In this document: piece after piece, positions 1 through 12,690 of the stretch
Position numbering within the stretch: the first letter of the stretch is position 1
Layout: each line of letters opens with the position of its first letter
Assembly: GCF_004210375.1 (NCBI RefSeq)
Contig: NC_134832.1
Span: 157,353,592-157,417,591, forward strand
Origin: Tachypleus tridentatus
Taxonomy: Eukaryota; Arthropoda; Merostomata; Xiphosura; Limulidae
DNA length: 64,000 bases
Direction: 5' to 3'
Made by a program: the position numbers and the translations under genes
The notes under the pieces: model-generated
Databases searched by the model: none
Seen by the model: the letters and a program-made list of their open reading frames with translations, nothing else
Told to the model about the DNA's origin: nothing

Positions 1-240
1 ACTATTTAATGTTGTGCTGTGTAACTATGTTATGTTGTGTAGTTATTTTATGTTGTGTAACTATGTTATGTTGTGTAATTATTTTTTGTTGTGTAACTAT
101 GTTGTATTGTGTTATGTTATGTAAATATGTTGTGTTGTGTATCTTTCATGTGTTGAGTAACTATGTTGTGTTGTTGTATCTTTCATGTGTTGAGTAACTA
201 TGTCATGGTGAGTAACTATGTTATTTTGTGTAACGATGTT
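1..240. repeat. Minisatellite, ~20-bp TATGTTGTGTAAC-type unit
   Basis: Imperfect tandem copies of a short T/G-rich unit (tatgttgtgtaactatgt and variants with ttttatgttgtg or ctttcatgtgttgag) run from the window edge to about 240. The array probably continues to the left of the window. The open frame across it is only a translation of the repeat. Confidence 0.85.
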
Positions 241-271
241 ATCTACATAAGTATCTTATGCTGAGGAGCTA

Positions 272-1785
272 CAGTCATGTGAAAAACCCCTATGAAAGCC
301 TGTGTATTTGTGTAACATTTTTGGATATATAAATATTTAATCTCAATTTTAACAATACTGAGAGATTATAGGAATATAACTAAACAATTAAAACTGAAGA
401 AAATACTTTTCAAGATCTTCTGTAAATGTAATTTTACAAAAATGCATTTATTCCCACTTAAAATAACTCAACTCACACACAGGTGTATCATACCAGGTGC
501 ACATGATTAGGAGATCGTTACTCAGCATTTTAAATGAAGCTTGACCTATTTAAACCTCAAACATTTAGTTTGAAGTGCTCCTGACTGTTGAAGTGAGAGT
601 GAACACCATGGTGAGAGCGAAAGAGCTGTCTGAGGCCTTCAGGAAAAAAAATTGTAACAGCTTATGAGTCTGGTAAGGGATTTAAAAAGATCCCAAAATA
701 TTGTTAAATCAGCCATTCCACTGTCCGGAAAATAGTCAACAAGTGGAGGGCTTTCAAAACAACTGCCAACATGTCCAGGTCTAGTCGTCCAAGCAAGTTC
801 ATTCCGAGAGCAGACCGCAAGATGCTAAAAGAGGTCTCCATACACCCTAACATGTCATCATGGGACCCAAAACGGGCTTTGGCAACTGTTGATGTGAAAG
901 TGCATGCCTCTACAATCAGAAAGAGACTGAATAAGTTTAACTTGCATGGGAGGTGTGCAAGGAGGGAACCTTTGCTCTCTAAGAGAAACATCAAGGCCAG
1001 ACTGAAGTTTGCCAGAGAGAATGTAGACAAAAACCAGGACTTCTGGAATAATGTTATTTGGACAGATGAGTCCAAAATTGAAGTATTTGGACACCAGAAC
1101 AGAAGACAAGTCTGGCCTAAACCAAATACAGCATTCCAGAAAAAGAACCTCACACCAACTGTGAAACATGGAGGTGGAAGTGTCATGGTTTGGGGCTGCT
1201 TTGCTGCAGCAGGACCTTGACAGCTCACAATCATAGAATCCACCATGAATTCTACTGTGTATCAGAGTGTGCTTGAGGGTCATGTGAGACCATCTTTCCA
1301 AATTTAAAGCTGAAGCGGAACTGAACCTTGCAACACGACAATGACTCAAAACATACCAGCAAATCCACCAAGGACTGGCTGAAAACTAAGAAATGGAGAG
1401 TCCTGGAATGGCCGAGTCAAAGCCCAGATCTTAATCCCATTGAAAGGATTTTGCATTTAGGAGTGGGGCAAACTTTCTTCAAACAAATATCAGAGACTGA
1501 TAGATAGCTACAAGAAGCGTCTCACTGTAGTTCTTTCAGCCACAGGGGGTAACACTAGCTATTAGGGGGTAGGGTGTCCTAACTTTTTCCTCAGTTAGAA
1601 TATGAATTTTTGTAGAATTACATTTACATAAGATCTTGAAAAGTCCTTTCTTCAGTTTTAATTGTTTAGTTATATTCCTATAATCTCTCAGTATTGTTAA
1701 AATTGAGATTAAATATCTATATATCCAAAAATCTTACAAAAATACACAGGCTTTCATGGGGTGTCCTAACTTTTTCACATGACTG
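272..1785 (+). mobile_element. Tc1-like DNA transposon with long inverted repeats
   Basis: The element is bounded by cagtcatgtgaaaaa on the left and ttttcacatgactg on the right, each next to a TA dinucleotide (270-271 and 1786-1787), the target duplication of the Tc1/mariner superfamily. Inverted arms of about 175-185 bp (272-447 and 1600-1785) match almost base for base. The right arm holds two copies of a gtgtcctaacttttt direct repeat (about 1568 and 1761), an IR/DR-type arrangement. The left arm has lost the corresponding outer bases. A broken transposase lies between the arms. Confidence 0.93.
608..1555 (+). pseudogene. Degenerate Tc1-family transposase
   Basis: The product would be a Tc1-type DDE transposase that cuts at the terminal repeats and integrates at TA. 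An N-terminal start is at 608, but the frame breaks in a run of A near 640. The longest intact piece is 771-1220 (149 residues). It covers the second half of the paired-type DNA-binding region and reaches the first catalytic Asp in WTDESK, then HGGGSVMVWGCF. It ends at a TGA near 1218. The later motifs are in a shifted frame: HDND near 1335 and [10 protein letters not shown] near 1420-1445. With at least one frameshift and one stop the gene is dead. Confidence 0.9.
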
Positions 1786-2286
1786 TATATAATGCGTTCA
1801 GGATGAGTAGCCACGTAAAGAATATTCTAAATTCATTATCTAATTATTGTACACTTTAGTAAGTTATCTTACACAAGGTTTCAGTTCAACCTTTTCTGGT
1901 ATTTCTAACTCCATCAATAAAACACCACATTAACTTAGCGATAATTTTTGGGCATATGACCGTAGCATTTGAGTTTCGATACCCGTGGTAAAAAAAAAAC
2001 AATGTCTGATTATGTAGATTTGTATTATAAAAACATACAAAATCGCCAATGAAGAAAAGTAAAGCTGAACTGAAACAACAATAAAGATTTTCGGATGTGT
2101 TTCATAAATTCTGTGATTTTTTTCAGAATTTTATTTGTTTGTAAAATATGTAACTTTAAGTCCACCCTCTCGTATCAGTGAAGTTTGGAAAACGAGGAAG
2201 TAAAGTTTTGAAGTGTTTTTTATAGAAAATAAATACAATTTGAACATATGGAGAAAAGAACTTAAAAGACAGCAATGAACTCACTT

Positions 2287-2816
2287 ATTATTTTATTAAT
2301 GAGTTAACGTATAACTTCTGTGTTTTCAATCAGAGGGTGGTGGCGGGTATTTTATTAATGAATTAACGTATGACTTCTGTGTTTTCAATCACAGGGTGGT
2401 GGCGGGTATTTTATTAATCAGTTAACGTATAACTTCTGTGTTTTCAATCACAGGGTGGTGGCGGGTATTTTATTAATGAATTAACGTATGGCTTCTGTGT
2501 TTTCAATCACAGGGTGGTGGCGGGTATTTTACTAATGAGTTAACGTATAACTTCTGTGTTTTCAATCACAGGGTGGTGGCGGGTATTTTATTAATGAGTT
2601 AACGTATAACTTCTGTGTTTTCAATCACAGGGTGGTGGCGGGTATTTTACTAATGAGTTAACGTATAACTTCTGTGTTTTCAATCACAGGGTGGTGGCGG
2701 GTATTTTACTAATGAGTTAACGTATAACTTTGTGTTTTCAATCACAGGATGGTGGCGGTATTTTACTAATGAGTTAACGTATAACTTCTGTGTTTTCATC
2801 ACAGGGTGGTGGCGGG
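2287..2816. repeat. Minisatellite, 59-bp unit, ~9 copies
   Basis: Nine copies of tattttattaatgagttaacg... ending ...caatcacagggtggtggcggg repeat at 59-60 bp spacing. The copies differ at only a few positions, so the array is recent or homogenised. Confidence 0.93.
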
Positions 2817-2819
2817 TAT

Positions 2820-3926
2820 TACTATGGATATAAGAGTTAAAATTAATAACCAGTTTATAATAAAAATCTTAAATTGTTTTTATAGGGGAATGAGGTGCGA
2901 AGTCGATAGGTCTTGTTGACATCAGTGCTTTTAAAGTATGTGTAATTTCCATTAGCCTAATTATAAAACTTGCTATTTTTAATGTAATCTATTCATCTTT
3001 ATATAAGTTTACAAGAACTGTATTGGATAAAGTCAGTGTTCAACAATCTCTATAAGTTATCTTAGTCCAAGAATGTTCGTAATGTGTGTAAATAAATTTT
3101 ATTTGCAAAATTTCGCAAAAATCTCGATAGCTATATCTGTAGAAACTCAGATGCTCAACCCGTAATAAATGATAATAATATATTGCAGTTGGATCTGTAC
3201 CTATTGATTTGTGGATCAAACCCATCTTAAATCAAATATGATCTGGTATCTTGGTAAACATATTCTTACATCATGTGGTCCAGTGGCAGGTCTAAGGTTG
3301 TGTGTGTACAGGAGTTAATAATTTTTTGTAAGCATTACATTCTATGTAATTTGACATAGAATAAAATTATCAATGGGCCTCCATTAGAGCCATGAGCTTT
3401 AGGGCTAAGCCCCTTCTAGCTTCTACCTAAATACACCACTGGTTCAGTCCATGCATGTTTCATTCCCACGTGCTAATGGCCATTTTGAAGACATGACTAT
3501 GAATGTAGGAAATAATAAAAGTTTTGAACAGAAATAATAATTTAAATTATTTAATTTGTTGATAGTGTGCGTGAGTAATTATCGGGTTAATGTGCTGACT
3601 GGCTAGTTCAAGAAGGAGGGAAATGGTGACGTCATAGTACCATTCACGAAAGTTGATTGGGTTATAGTTTTAGAGGGCGTATAAAGAAAGTTGCATAAAG
3701 CGAATATTATACAATCATCCACTGTTTTAAGTAGATTTTCCTCCTATAAATGATGTATACGTGTTTACATCACATTTATTATTTCGATTTTATAAATATT
3801 GTACCACAATCTAGTATACGTGACTGTGTTTATTATACAAATTCCAGTTTTGTTTTATATTTAATTTACATGACTTACTTTTGATAATAGCTTGTTTCTT
3901 GCTATCTGCATATATTATCAATAAGT
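2820..3926. other. Non-coding interval
   Basis: I see no coding region here. The interval contains a short palindrome (attctatgtaatttgacatagaat, about 3341-3364) and the promoter-like cluster listed separately. Confidence 0.5.
3627..3686 (+). promoter_or_regulatory. Promoter-like cluster: CRE, inverted CCAAT, TATA
   Basis: A perfect cAMP-response-element palindrome TGACGTCA (3627-3634) is followed by ATTGG (3656-3660, CCAAT on the other strand) and TATAAA (3680-3685). Order and spacing resemble a Pol II core promoter reading rightwards. No exon that it would drive was identified; the next thing downstream is a Tc1 element. It could be the remote promoter of the channel gene, a relic LTR promoter, or chance. 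Confidence 0.25.
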
Positions 3927-3930
3927 AATA

Positions 3931-5079
3931 CTCTTCAAAAAAAGAAACGCAAAAGGGATATTTTTGTTATTTTAAAGAGAAATATATGTAATAACGTTAC
4001 AAGCTCAGAGTATGTGATGTTACACGTGTTGAGGCACTGATTGTCAGACCAAAATGACAATAAAAGTTGTGCACATTGAAAACGGAGGAAAACATCGGAT
4101 TTTTCGCCAAAACGCATTCGTGTCCAATAAATTTGTTTGAGAGATCTGCATGTTCTGCAAGTGCAACATGTGCAAACTTCCTATAAAAGTGATGGGTTCT
4201 CGGTTTCCATAGCTCAGTGTTAATCCACCGACACGCAATACAGTTACGCCAAGACTGACTGAAGCACAACGCAACAACGCCATTGGTCGCGTGAAAGCAA
4301 ACGAATCTCGATCAAATGTTGCCAGAGCTGTTAATGTCCACCCAAGCACCATCACAAGGCTATGTAATCGTCACCAACAACATGGATAAACTCGTGATCG
4401 TCCACGATCTGGCAGACCTCGTGTGATCACGCCCGCACAAGATCGCTACATCCGGTTACGTCACCTACGGGATAGGACCACCACTGCAACGTCTACTGCC
4501 TCAACCATACCAGGGCTGCGTAGAATTTTCGATCAGACCGTACGCAACCGTTGACGAGATTCTTAGGCCCCATGTGCAACCCATCATGATGAACGTCAAC
4601 GACGTTTTTCAACATGACAACGCCCGTCCTCACACAGCCCGACTCACCACTGTCTTCTTGAGACACCACAACATCAACGTTCTTCTCTGGCCTTCCAAAT
4701 AACCAGATTTAAACCCCATCGAACATCTTTGGGACGAGTTGGACCGACGTCTGCGACGGCGACAACCTCAACCGCAGACTCTACCTCAGCTTGCAGCAGC
4801 TTTGCAGGCTGAGTGGACAGCCATTCCACAGGATGTGATTCGTCATCTCATCGCTTCCATGGGCAGGAGATGCCAAGCAGTTATTGATGTTCACGGGGGG
4901 CATACTCGTTATTGACGTTGAGTGACGTTAAACGTCAACTAGTGAGCGTGGACTTTGCAGACTTTGGATGTTCAGCAGTGAATGTGCAAATTTTCACACA
5001 TGTCATACAGAACTACCCGAAATAAACTTGTTAACAATTTGTCTCATATTTTGCCTTTTGCGTTTCTTTTTTTGAAGAG
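3931..5079 (+). mobile_element. Tc1-like DNA transposon, internally deleted
   Basis: Near-perfect terminal inverted repeats ctcttcaaaaaaagaaacgcaaaagg and ccttttgcgtttctttttttgaagag are flanked by TA on both sides (3929-3930, 5080-5081). At 1149 bp the element is shorter than usual because the middle of its transposase is missing. It is a different lineage from the element at 272-1785. Confidence 0.93.
4234..4915 (+). pseudogene. Tc1-type transposase relic lacking its centre
   Basis: The N-terminal helix-turn-helix part is readable from about 4240 (PRLTEAQRNNAIGRVK, then NVHPSTITRLC) and is stopped at 4387 by TAA. The sequence runs to TVRNR near 4545 and then jumps to the C-terminal catalytic half: EILRPHVQP near 4560, QHDNARPHTA near 4610, PDLNPIEHLWDELDRR near 4705-4750. 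The segment with the first catalytic Asp is absent, so this is a deletion derivative that also carries stops. Confidence 0.88.
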
Positions 5080-6145
5080 TATATTTACCATTTTGAAAAA
5101 TGAATGTTTAATACAAATGGTTTAAAATCCACAATTGAAGCATCTCAGTTGATGCCATGTTAAAGCTGGCCTATTCGTTTAAGGCCAACTCAGTTAGTTT
5201 ATTTAATTTGTTAAACTTCGCTACAAACTAAGAGCTTAATAAATTCTAAATGTTAGGAAATACAAAGAGTAAGAAAGGTCGTTACGTGAAAAAAAACATT
5301 ATAGCATTTAATCTTATTAGTACTTAAAAGCATCAATTGAATTTTTCATAGATGAACACTCCCCCTACCCCAATGTCTGCAGACTTACAACGCTATAAAC
5401 TGGCTTTCGATACCCGTGGCATGCAGGAAAACAGACACAGATGAGCGTAATAAAAATGTTTATTTTGCAGAGGTCAGTAGCAAATAAATCACATTCTAAA
5501 CGGTTGTCCTTGTTAATAAAGATATTTCTCTCAAAATATATCAGTTTGCTTTGTTTCTCGTAAAAAAAAAAAGTGGCGTACAAGAAAAGATACACGTAAC
5601 AATTTTTTTTACAATCCAATAGATTCACTCTTGATTATTGTAATATACTTTGCAACAATAATGTAACATTGCAGACTTGACAAGCATACTGAAACATATG
5701 TTAACAAAACTGCAAGAAAACTGTATACTTTTCCATTTATTTAATAATAGAAACAAACACTAAATTTATATAGAGACATTTCAATACATCATATGAAAAA
5801 TATGTCTGTATATATAAATGAATGAAAAATTAAACACATTAAAAATGTACGATTTCAGTTTATAGACTCACAAAAAAAAAGCTAGTCTATTTCAAAGCAG
5901 AGAGTTTCTCATATAGATTTTTAAAACAATATTACTGTAGCATGTATTATTGTTATCCTTAAAAGTTACACAAATCATCAGTTAGCAATTTGTCTCAGGT
6001 AAAACCTTATAGATATTGTTTACAAATATTACATGCAATTGAACAGGTTGATTCTAATGTTTAGGTCATACGAGAGCCGTATGACTGATGACCGAAGATG
6101 AATCGTTAGTTGAACAATTCTATTTCCCAATTTAGAGAAAACATT
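5080..6145. other. Non-coding interval with a SINE fragment
   Basis: No gene is recognised. At about 5378-5440 there is a short tRNA-like SINE scrap (gcagacttacaacgctataaactggctttcgatacccgtgg), matching the copy at 32433-32565. A similar scrap lies at 1966-1990. Confidence 0.5.
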
Positions 6146-6149
6146 TAAA

Positions 6150-7172
6150 TCTGGGTCACTAATCCATATATCAATAAGCCAACATCCCAGTTTCAGTCTG
6201 TAAGTGTGTTTATTTCATCTTAAATCTGGGTCACTAGTCCATATATCAATAAGCCAACATCCCAGTTTCAGTCTGTAAGTGTGTTTATTTATCTTAAATC
6301 TGGGTCACTAGTCCATATATCAATAAGCCAACATCCCAGTTTCAGTCTGTAAGTGTGTTTATTTCATCTTAAATCTGGGTCACTAGTCCATATATCAATA
6401 AGCCAACATCCCAGTTTCAGTCTGTAAGTGTGTTTATTTCATCTTAAAAGTCACTAATCCATATATCAATAAGCCAACATCCCAGTTTCAGTCTGTAAGT
6501 GTGTTTATTTCATCTTAACTCTGGGTCACTAATCCATATATCAATAAGCCAACATCCCAGTTTCAGTCTGTAAGTGTGTTTATTTCATCTTAAATCTGGG
6601 TCACTAATCCATATATCAATAAGCCAACATCCCAGTTTCAGTCTGTAAGTGTGTTTATTTCATCTTAAATCTGAATCACTAGTTATATCAATTCCAACAT
6701 CCCAGTTTCAGTCTGTAAGTGTGTTTATTTCATCTTAAATCTGGGTCACTAGTCCATATATCAATAAGCCAACATCCCAGTTTCAGTCTGTAAGTGTGTT
6801 TATTTCATCTTAAATCTGGGTCACTAGTCCATATATCAATAAGCCAATATCCCAGTTTCAGTCTGTAAGAGTGTTTATTTCATCTTAAAGCTGGGTCACT
6901 AGTCCATATATCAATAAGCCAACATCCCAGTTTTAGTCTGTAAGAGTGTTTATTTCATCTTAAAGCTGAGTCACTAGTCCATATATCAATAAGCCAACAT
7001 CCCAGTTTCAGTCTGTAAGAGTGTTTATTTCATCTTAAATCTGGGTCACTAGTCCATATATCAATAAGCCAACATCCCAGTTTCAGTCTGTAAGTGTGTT
7101 TATTTCATCTTAAAGCTGGGTCACTAGTCCATATATCAATAAGTCAACATCCCAGTTTTAGTCTGTAAGAGT
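6150..7172. repeat. Minisatellite, 75-bp unit, ~14 copies
   Basis: The unit tgggtcactagtccatatatcaataagccaacatcccagtttcagtctgtaagtgtgtttatttcatcttaaatc repeats at exactly 75 bp over most of the array. Several copies carry small deletions, for example near 6445 and 6675. Left-side copies read aatcc and right-side copies agtcc, so variants are regionally clustered. Confidence 0.95.
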
Positions 7173-7835
7173 GAAACTTTCATCTTTCTCGTCCAAGTGG
7201 GTGTCACTATCATTGTTATTAATAAGGTTGTAATAGTTACGCTGCTGTACCTATTTACAGAAAAATGTTGTATTTCATTAGACCACTTCAGATCCCAGAC
7301 ATTTCCGTTGTCGAAAATACAGTTATCTGCAAGTGCAGGTTGATGGACCATATCTTCACACAACTATTTGTCCTTGTTAAGTTTTGCATAAGATTGTCTA
7401 CCATAATAAACTTGAAAACAATTACTAACCAAAATATTAAGGTGTGTTATTAGAGACAACTCTAACACAAAAAAATCAAAATTTCTCTAGAATAATCTTA
7501 ACCTAAACTGTGGTGAATGCCATCAAAATAATTATAACCAAAAATAGTGGTAGGTGTAATTTGATACATCTGTGACCAATTATATTTTAAACTTCCTTGG
7601 TTAGTAAGAAAAGAACAGTTTAGTTTAGGTTAAGTTTGGATTATGGTTAGACTAATGGTGCAAGGTTAATAAAATCGCTTTAGAGCTAAATTTGAAATAA
7701 ATCTTGAGAAGTATCAGTTAGTCTTAGGTAAACTATCATTGAATAATAGATTTTATTCATGGGCTTATAAAGTCCTATATACTTGGATATGCGGATATGT
7801 TGTTTCCATTCTTTAACTTAACACGTTAAATAAAA

Positions 7836-8152
7836 AGTAGGGATCACCATAGGGAAATAGCACTTGTATTGTTTTAAAAAGTAGGGATCACCATAGGGAT
7901 ATAGCACTTGTATTGTTTTAAAAAGTAGGGATCACCATAGGGATATAGCACTTGTGTTGTTTTAAAAAGTAGGGATTACCATATGGATATAGCACTTGTA
8001 TTGTTTTAAAAAGTAGGGATCACCATAGGGATATAGTCCTTGTGTTGTTTTTAAAAGTAGGGATCACCATAGGGATATATGGATATAGCACCTTGTATTG
8101 CCCTTATGTTTTAAAAGTAGGGATCACCATAGGGATATAGCCCTTGTGTTGT
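7836..8152. repeat. Minisatellite, 44-bp unit, ~7 copies
   Basis: Tandem copies of gtagggatcaccatagggatatagcacttgtattgttttaaaaa. The last copies contain an extra atatgg/ccctta insertion near 8075-8105. Confidence 0.92.
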
Positions 8153-8159
8153 TTTGTGC

Positions 8160-9470
8160 GAATAAGACAGAGAACACTCATAAACTTACATAAGCCAGAG
8201 TGACTAAACCGTATATCTTATGATAGATTTATTACCATTGAACCATTGCTTTTCTGTAGTGTGGTTCATAAATCTGTACAATGGAAATGTTCGCTGAAGT
8301 TTATTCTAAGAATGTGGGATACTGCAATAGAATATTTGTCTGTCTTAAACATATGAACTAAACACAATCTGTCATTTCCCTGTATCAATTCTGATTGAGC
8401 AAAAAGACCATTTATGTTTAAATCATTCAAGTAAGATACCAGAAATATGATGTCCTAAGTACGTTTAGATATAAGAAGAAATATATTCATTATTCTCTGT
8501 CTGCTAGAGTCTTTTTCTTCACTACTTATTAAATTTAGTTTGCAATGTATTTCTAGTATCTCTTTGTTATTTTCTGTGTTTGAAAAGTGTTATATATTCT
8601 AGTCTGAGATGAACACGTATCTTGATTTTACATGAAGTTCAAAGTTTGCCAATGGGGTGTGTTAATCTAATTATACAATAGAGTAGAAGGAGTTTCCATT
8701 GTCTGTTATAAATATTCGTTTTTCGAAATTAAAAGTTTTTGAACAAAGAATTGGTAAGAATATTACTTGTCAAGCTTTCAGTCTACATTCATAAAGTTTC
8801 AATCAGAAAGAAAGATGCTTTAGGAAAAGGTTTGTGAAAATATCTACAGAGAGGTAAAACCATAATTCTATATAAGACTAATATTTAAAAATAGGTACCT
8901 ACGTAAAACCTTTAAACTTCACCAAAACAAATCAACTTATGAAGCTAAATTTGAAATTATTGCATATTATTTGGATATTCAGATAAGATTCTCTTTCAAT
9001 GTCATAAGAATTTTACATATAAAACATCAGGAAACACAATGAAATTTAAATCGGCTCTGGAATAACGGTGCAAATGTATCTGTAAACATGAAACAGAAGA
9101 CGTGATAAAATTGTTAGCAGTACATCAAACTTGTTAACAACATTACATCTCTGTAGAAAGATTATCTTTCTTGGTGAGGCACCAGTCATATACTTAAATG
9201 TATAAATGAAAACTATAAAAATAAGTTGAGAAAAGTTGAAATCTGAATTCAGTCCTGTGGAACTATAGTAACACAATTCACCTATAGAAACATCAGAAGT
9301 TAGGATGTAGTTAGTAGAATTAAGGTCAGTTGTGCTTACAAAACTGTAAGTATGATAGACACAATATTTTTTTCGATACTAACAATTTTAAAACAACGCT
9401 TATAAAATTAGATACCATATTATTCTCAAGACGGCTGGTATGGGTATTAGACCTTTTATTAAAATAAGTT
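8160..9470. other. Non-coding interval
   Basis: AT-rich sequence with no open frame, exon-like segment or repeat structure that I can support. Confidence 0.45.
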
Positions 9471-10120
9471 TAACCGAGCTGTTTAGTGGTGTGGAAGGAG
9501 GCGTGGCCGTTAAAGACGTTTATGGTTTTTAAAGCCTTTCTCTCGTAGATGCTGTCTTATTGTTCTTGAGCTGCATTCTGCGTCCATAGGCGCCTTAATC
9601 TGGTTCGACGATCGGTTAGTGTCTTGCCGGACAACCCATCAAATCCTCCTGCTCAACGTCGGCGAAAATTACTTGAGGCGACTACTTAAAATTCTCGTTC
9701 CGTATCCCTCAGGGTCTTTTAAAAAATTTGCAACAGCAATTTTACTACGCCCAATCTCACCAGCGATGGCACGTTGAGAGAGAAAATTCTGCCACGTTCA
9801 AAGTCTGTCAACTTTTTAGTCTTTGCCATGTTTTTATCCAAGGTAACACAGGAGATGTCAGTGGGAGATGTTGACAACGCTAATGCTAGAACACAAATGA
9901 CTAAATTTCGTTACATGTTTATGTAACTTTTGACCAGCTAGTATTTAGGCTAATTTCATAGTGTTCACATTTTCCCTATTAAATGTTAAAAAAAGATTTT
10001 TATTTTACCTTTTCTTATTTTCATCTTCCGAATCTCTACTTAAATAAGTGGTTGAGTCTAACAATGCAAAGTGCATATTCTTCTTTATCTTCATTAGGCT
10101 TAAGATTTTGGCCAGCAGTG
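9470..10120 (-). mobile_element. Truncated Tc1-like element (5' half)
   Basis: The right end gattttggccagcagtg at 10104-10120 abuts TA and is shared with the element ending near 36107. About 220 bp of the adjoining arm (9905-10120) is homologous to 35890-36107. The N-terminal half of a transposase lies on the - strand, but the element stops at about 9470, with no catalytic half and no second inverted repeat. It is therefore a truncated copy. Confidence 0.85.
9475..9829 (-). pseudogene. Tc1-like transposase N-terminal relic
   Basis: Read on the - strand from an ATG at 9829 (MAKTKKLTDFERGRIFSL), this matches the start of a Tc1-type DNA-binding domain. Frameshifts follow near 9725 and stops further on. 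TRLRRL...TQNAAQEQ near 9560-9600 is the same segment seen in the related copy at 35105-35160. Confidence 0.8.
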
Positions 10121-10945
10121 TATATGTTGCTTTTCTAGCATGAAGTCTGTTTTAAATCGCTGAATGATTAAGTAACATTTCAATTTATGAAACACTAACA
10201 TTTTGTTTGTGAACAAGTCCAATCATGTCTCCTCTCTTTAACCTTTAGTTTACAAGTACCAAGTTTGAACAGACATACTAGTATTGATAGACTGTAGAAA
10301 TGAAATAAAACCCAATAATCCGAATGCTGTTGGAAGACGGACTTTCTTCTTTAGGATGAAATTCAGAGTTTATCACTGAATGAGAAAGGTTCACCTTTCG
10401 AAATTGCTCAGGTTATAAGGTTTTATATTTCATTTGTATCAAGACTTCTTAAACCTACGTGGTTTTCTAGCATTATGAATTGATAAACTGTAGTTTGTCA
10501 CAGTGATGTTCAACATATACTTAAATTTCGTATTATTATTGAGCTGAACAGTAAATAAATAAACTGTATAGGTCAGCGACACGTTAATTTAAAAGAATGA
10601 AAGAAATTTAATTACAAAATGCCCAGAACAAAACAACCACCTTGCTGAAGAGATGAATAGTGACATTTTTCTTCCACTCTTCTGTCATTTATATCTTTTT
10701 AACGTCACTTCGAGTCATGCGCAGCAGACAGTTTTCATAAACATATGAGAACAAAACTAACCCGCAGCAAACACTTATCCAAACGTGCATGATCCTGAAA
10801 GACATACACAACAACAGTGAACACAAATATTGTAAATGTTTTAATCTATAAGATCATCTCCTAAAAAGGTTTAAATTGTCCATTTCAGAACAAAACGTCA
10901 ACGTGTGTTATTCTTGTTAGCTACAGTAAACTGTTGTTTCACGAC
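10120..10945. other. Non-coding interval
   Basis: No gene, RNA or repeat structure recognised. Confidence 0.45.
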
Positions 10946-10949
10946 AGCC

Positions 10950-11055
10950 CGAAGCTCATCTAACTAGGTAAGAACCAGAAGCTCATTTAACTAGGTAAGA
11001 ACCAGAAGCTCATTTAACTAGGTAAGAACCAAAAACTCATCTAACAAGGTGAGAA
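10950..11055. repeat. Short tandem repeat, ~27-bp unit, 4 copies
   Basis: Four copies of agaagctcatttaactaggtaagaacc. Confidence 0.85.
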
Positions 11056-11094
11056 CCAGAATTTAGAAAAAGAAACTAACAGAGAACGTGAAAC

Positions 11095-12690
11095 CAGATT
11101 TTAGTAGTACCCTGTTAATAATACGTAACTTAAGTAGATTTAGTAGTACCCTGTTAATAATACGATAACTTAAGTAGATTTAGTAGTACCCTGTTAATAA
11201 TACGATAACTGAAGTAGATTTAGTAATACCCTGTTAATAATACGATAACTTAAGTAGATTTAGTAGTACCCTGTTAATAATAGGATAACTTAAGTAGATT
11301 TAGTAGTACCCTGTTAATAATATGATAATTTAAGTAGATTTAGTAGTACCTGTTAATAATATGATAGCTTAAGTAGATTTAGTAATACCCTGTTAATAAT
11401 ATGATAACTTAAGTAGATTTAGTAGTACCCTGTTAATAATATGAGAACTTAAGTAGATTTAGTAGTACCCTGTTAATAATATGATAACTTAAGTAGATTT
11501 AGTTGTATGTACCCTGTTAATAATATTGTAACTTAAGTAGATTTAGTAGTACCCTGTTAATAATACGATAACTTAAGTAAATTTAATAGTACCCTGTTAA
11601 AAATATGATAACTTAAGTAGATTTAGTAATAACCTGTTAATAATATGAGAACGTAAGTAGATTTAGTAGTACCCTGTTAATAATACGATAACTTAAGTAG
11701 ATTTAGTAGTACCCTGTTAATAATAGGATAACTTAAGTAGATTTAGTACTACCCTGTTAATAATATGATAACTTAAGTAGATTTAGTAGTACCCTGTTAA
11801 TAATATGAGAACTTAAGTAGATTTAGTAGTACCCTGTTAATAATATGATAACTTAAGTAGATTTAGTTGTATGTACCCTGTTAATAATATTGTAACTTAA
11901 GTAGATTTAGTAGTACCCTGTTAATAATACGATAACTTAAGTAAATTTAATAGTACCCTTAAAAATATGATAACTTAAGTAGATTTAGTAATAACCTGTT
12001 AATAATATGAGAACGTAAGTAGATTTAGTAGTACCCTGTTAATAATACGATAACTTAAGTAGATTTAGTAGTACCCTGTTAATAATAGGATAACTTAAGT
12101 AGATTTAGTACTACCCTGTTAATAATATGATAACTTAAGTAGATTTAGTAGTACCCTGTTAATAATATGATAACTTAAGTAGATATAGTTGTACCCTGTT
12201 AATAATACGATAACTTAAGTAGATTTAGTAGTACCCTGTTAATAATATGAGAACTTAAGTAGCTTTAGTAGTACCCTATTAATAATATGATAACTTAAGT
12301 AGATTTAGTTGTATGTACCCTGTTAATAATATGATAACTTAAGTAGATTTAGTTGTATGTACCCTGTTAATAATATGATAACTTAAGTAGATTTAGTTGT
12401 ATGTACCCTGTTAATAATATTGTAACTTAAGTAGATTTAGTAGTACCCTGTTAATAATACGATAACTTAAGTAGATTTAGTAGTACCCTTTTAATAATAC
12501 GATAATATAAGTAAATTTAATAGTACCCTTTAATAATATGATATTTTAAGTAGATTTAGTAATAACCTGTTAATAATATGAGAACGTAAGTAGATTTAGT
12601 TGTACGCTGTTAATAATATGATAACTTCAGTAGATTTGGTAGTACCCTGTTAATAATATGGTAACTTAAGTAGATTTAATAATATGAGAA
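11095..12690. repeat. Large minisatellite, 40-bp unit, ~40 copies
   Basis: About forty copies of gtagatttagtagtaccctgttaataatacgataacttaa. Some units are 4 bp longer (ttgtatgtaccctg). Blocks of distinctive variants recur in the same order (agttgtatgt at about 11502 and 11863), giving a higher-order period near 361 bp, that is nine basic units. Confidence 0.95.

Noticed and set aside
704-1349. Long - strand frames in the first Tc1 element
   Set aside because: They are shadows opposite the + strand transposase fragment, which has clear family motifs.
11095-12690. CRISPR-like array
   Set aside because: The 40-bp units are contiguous with no unique spacers, and the context is a eukaryotic intron/intergenic region; it is a minisatellite. 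The same applies to the other arrays.
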